Source of the DNA: Bacteroidales bacterium | Lineage (GTDB): Bacteria; Bacteroidota; Bacteroidia; Bacteroidales; UBA932 | Length of the DNA stretch: 6,783 nucleotides | Direction of reading: 5' to 3' | Assembly (NCBI GenBank): GCA_024689525.1 | Contig: JAILDI010000044.1 | Location: forward strand, 1-6,783 | Shown here: one piece after another, positions 5,803-6,783 of the stretch | How the letters are laid out: each line of letters begins with the position of its first letter | Position numbering within the stretch: the first letter of the stretch is position 1 | The notes under the pieces: model-generated | What the model was told of the DNA's origin: nothing | Seen by the model: the letters and a program-made list of their open reading frames with translations, nothing else | Database searches by the model: none | Translations under genes and position numbers: made by a program

Positions 5803-5843
5803 CAGTCCCGTTTGCGGGAACATGGTTTCAGGCGCGGGAATAT

Positions 5844-5917
5844 TGAGATATGGTGTAATGGTAGCACTACAGATTCTGGCTCTGTCAGTGAGGGTTCGAG
5901 TCCTTCTATCTCAACCA
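5844..5917 (+). tRNA. tRNA-Gln (anticodon CTG)
   Basis: All arms fold. The acceptor pairs TGAGATA (5844-5850) with TATCTCA (5907-5913). The D arm is 3 bp (GTG/CAC). The anticodon stem pairs ACAGA with TCTGT around loop TTCTGGC, giving anticodon CTG at 5876-5878. The T arm pairs GAGGG with CCTTC around a normal TTCGAGT loop. The discriminator is A5914, and the 3' CCA is encoded at 5915-5917. The anticodon reads the CAG glutamine codon. Confidence 0.95.
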
Positions 5918-5947
5918 AAAATCAGCCTTCGTCAAGCTGATTTTTTT
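5917..5947 (+). terminator. Intrinsic terminator between the two tRNA genes
   Basis: AAAAATCAGC (5917-5926) pairs with GCTGATTTTT (5936-5945) and is followed by more T (run of seven, 5941-5947). The position directly after tRNA-Gln suggests that most transcription stops here, so tRNA-Met may need partial read-through or its own promoter. Confidence 0.8.
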
Positions 5948-5960
5948 ATGAAAATGCGAC

Positions 5961-6034
5961 GGCGGGGTAGCTCAGCTGGTTAGAGCGTCGGATTCATAAT
6001 CCGGAGGTCGTGGGATCGTGACCCACTCCCGCTA
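5961..6034 (+). tRNA. tRNA-Met (anticodon CAT, elongator type) with an unusual T-loop
   Basis: The acceptor pairs GGCGGGG (5961-5967) with TCCCGCT (6027-6033), with G-U at both ends. The D arm is GCTC/GAGC. The anticodon stem pairs TCGGA with TCCGG around loop TTCATAA, giving CAT at 5995-5997. The variable loop is AGGTC. The T stem pairs GTGGG with CCCAC. The T-loop (6015-6021) reads ATCGTGA where TTCGAxx is normal, so positions 54 and 58 are A and T, not T and A. No CCA is encoded after discriminator A6034. It is not an initiator: there is no three-GC anticodon stem and no 1-72 C-A mismatch. A tRNA-Ile(CAT) read by lysidine modification is the main alternative. Confidence 0.87.
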
Positions 6035-6050
6035 CAAGAATTACAACATA

Positions 6051-6079
6051 CGTAAGCAGCGAGTACGAAACTGCTTGCG
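6051..6079 (+). other. Hairpin just downstream of tRNA-Met
   Basis: CGTAAGCAG (6051-6059) pairs fully with CTGCTTGCG (6071-6079), one pair being U-G, around an 11-nt loop. No T-run follows, so it is not a standard terminator. It starts 17 nt after the tRNA end and may belong to the integrated element's end or affect tRNA 3' processing. Confidence 0.55.
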
Positions 6080-6106
6080 AACCCTAAACAAACCTCAATA
6101 TATCGG

Positions 6107-6136
6107 CCGGCGCTTTTCATAGCGGCGGTTTTTTTT
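6107..6136 (+). terminator. Probable terminator after tRNA-Met
   Basis: CCGGCGC (6107-6113) pairs with GCGGCGG (6122-6128) with one internal mismatch and an 8-nt loop, followed by eight T residues (6129-6136). This is a reasonable intrinsic terminator for the tRNA-Met transcript. Confidence 0.6.
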
Positions 6137-6229
6137 GTATATCAAGGACTTACGGCGGTGAAGTTGTCGGCGGGATGGTTTCTTTCGGCGGTCATATCGG
6201 CTCTTTTTCGGCGGGAAATCTAGCGGCGG
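6123..6229. repeat. Cluster of short CGGCGG direct repeats
   Basis: CGGCGG occurs at 6123, 6153, 6168, 6186, 6209 and 6224, with a partial copy (CGGC) at 6198. Most are preceded by T or A and lie 11-18 bp apart in the same orientation. They fill the non-coding stretch between the tRNA-Met terminator and the integrase promoter region. Arm-type binding sites for the recombinase are one possibility, but nothing in the sequence proves it. Confidence 0.5.
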
Positions 6230-6264
6230 AACTGGTGAAAAGGGGTACTCTCGGGCTATAAAAG

Positions 6265-6311
6265 TGTGACCAAATATGTGACCAAGCATGTTTAACAAAA
6301 AAGTGGTCACA
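6265..6311. repeat. TGTGACCA direct and inverted repeats ahead of the integrase gene
   Basis: TGTGACCA occurs at 6265-6272 and again exactly 12 bp later at 6277-6284. Its inverse, TGGTCACA, is at 6304-6311, ending 4 bp before the integrase ATG. The spacing and symmetry suggest a protein-binding array, either an operator over the int promoter or recombinase core sites. The second and third copies can also form a hairpin. Confidence 0.6.
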
Positions 6312-6315
6312 ACTT

Positions 6316-6783
6316 ATGGTTCGTAACACTGCAAATGTCTCGTTCTACTGTCGCGAGAGCAAGAAAAACAAAGACGGTCTGGCTCCCATTGAACTCAGTT
6401 TGGTTATAAATGGGAAGCGCTGTTTTATCCAATTACCCAGAAAAGAGGCTCCTGCTGACTTCAAACGGGATATAAACTCTAAGAAGGACAACGACCTGAA
6501 GGATTATCTGCGTTCTATCCGAGTACGTTTGAATGAGATAGTAACGACCTTTTTGCGCGATGGGGAGGCTCTTACGGCGGCGGCTTTGAGGGATTATTTC
6601 AAGACGGGCGGGTATGTCCTGTATACTGTCGGCGACCTTTTTGACGATTTTATGCGGATTCTGGCAAAGCGTGTGGACGTCGATTTGAAGCCGAAAACCT
6701 ACAGGAAATACGAAATCGCCCGGGACAAGTTCTACAAGATTCTGCCGCCGACCGAGCCTGTATCTGCCATCACCCACGCCGTC
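6316..6783 (+). CDS. Tyrosine recombinase/integrase, N-terminal part (cut by window edge)
   Basis: The frame opens with ATG at 6316 and is still open after 156 codons at the end of the window. The N-terminus (VSFYCRESKKNKDGLAPIELSLVINGKRCFIQL, in two adjoining parts, residues 8-40) is the Arm DNA-binding domain typical of Bacteroidetes integrases. Residues about 103-143 (YTVGDLFDDFMRILAKR, then KTYRKYEIARDKFYKI) match the helical core-binding domain. The catalytic R-H-R-Y domain lies beyond the window. Base composition is visibly more AT-rich than the genes to the left, as expected for a mobile element. It lies 281 bp downstream of tRNA-Met and reads away from it, so it is probably the first gene of an element inserted at that tRNA. 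Whether phage, conjugative element or genomic island cannot be told here. Confidence 0.88.
   Translation, partial: MVRNTANVSFYCRESKKNKDGLAPIELSLVINGKRCFIQLPRKEAPADFKRDINSKKDNDLKDYLRSIRVRLNEIVTTFLRDGEALTAAALRDYFKTGGYVLYTVGDLFDDFMRILAKRVDVDLKPKTYRKYEIARDKFYKILPPTEPVSAITHAV

Noticed and set aside
5961..6034. Initiator tRNA-fMet
   Set aside because: The anticodon stem is TCGGA/TCCGG, lacking three consecutive G-C pairs, and position 1-72 is a G-U pair and not a mismatch.
6095..6310. 71-codon minus-strand frame between tRNA-Met and the integrase
   Set aside because: The protein is made of Arg/Lys/Pro from reading the CGGCGG repeats backwards, with no family resemblance. It also runs through the terminator.
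6433..6777. 114-codon minus-strand frame opposite the integrase
   Set aside because: The plus-strand integrase Arm and core-binding domains are recognisable; the antisense frame has no signal.

Overview
The window looks like a chromosomal stretch of a fairly GC-rich member of the Bacteroidales, ending at the edge of an integrated mobile element. Three things point that way. Several promoters match the Bacteroidetes pattern: a -33 TTG/TTTG, about 19-20 bp, then a -7 TAnnTTTG. Gene starts lack clear Shine-Dalgarno sequences. The proteins (a small membrane protein ahead of mutL, the rhomboid, short TsaC and an integrase with an N-terminal Arm domain) resemble Bacteroidetes versions. The GC content would suit an Alistipes/Rikenellaceae-like organism, but the genus is only a guess.

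Layout. 1-237 is the 3' end of uvrA (+). 238-460 lies between convergent genes and holds five copies of a 15-bp palindrome, four of them arranged in two 77-bp repeats. 461-1741 (-) encodes a divergent aspartokinase-like protein that lacks the usual catalytic N-terminus but keeps two ACT domains. It follows ispF (1777-2259, -) and has its own promoter inside the ispF tail. 2260-2344 is a compact divergent promoter region with a strong hairpin in the rightward leader. From it runs a tight rightward operon: a small membrane protein (2345-2653), mutL (2653-4461), a rhomboid protease (4467-5129) and tsaC (5120 or 5126-5731), with gaps or overlaps of a few bases. Then come a tRNA promoter, tRNA-Gln(CTG), a terminator, tRNA-Met(CAT) with an odd T-loop, and about 280 bp of non-coding, repeat-rich DNA. 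The window closes with the first 156 codons of a tyrosine recombinase (6316 onward).

Function. The core is housekeeping: nucleotide excision repair (UvrA), mismatch repair (MutL), isoprenoid synthesis (IspF), tRNA t6A modification (TsaC) and membrane proteolysis (rhomboid). Most of what deserves a second look is small-scale structure: the palindrome array, an interspersed-repeat-like insertion read in frame within the MutL linker, apparent loss of catalytic motifs in the aspartokinase-like protein and in the MutL endonuclease domain, and the tRNA-Met/integrase junction, which looks like one end of an integrative element. I see no clear new multi-gene system. If there is one, it would lie in the element to the right of the window.
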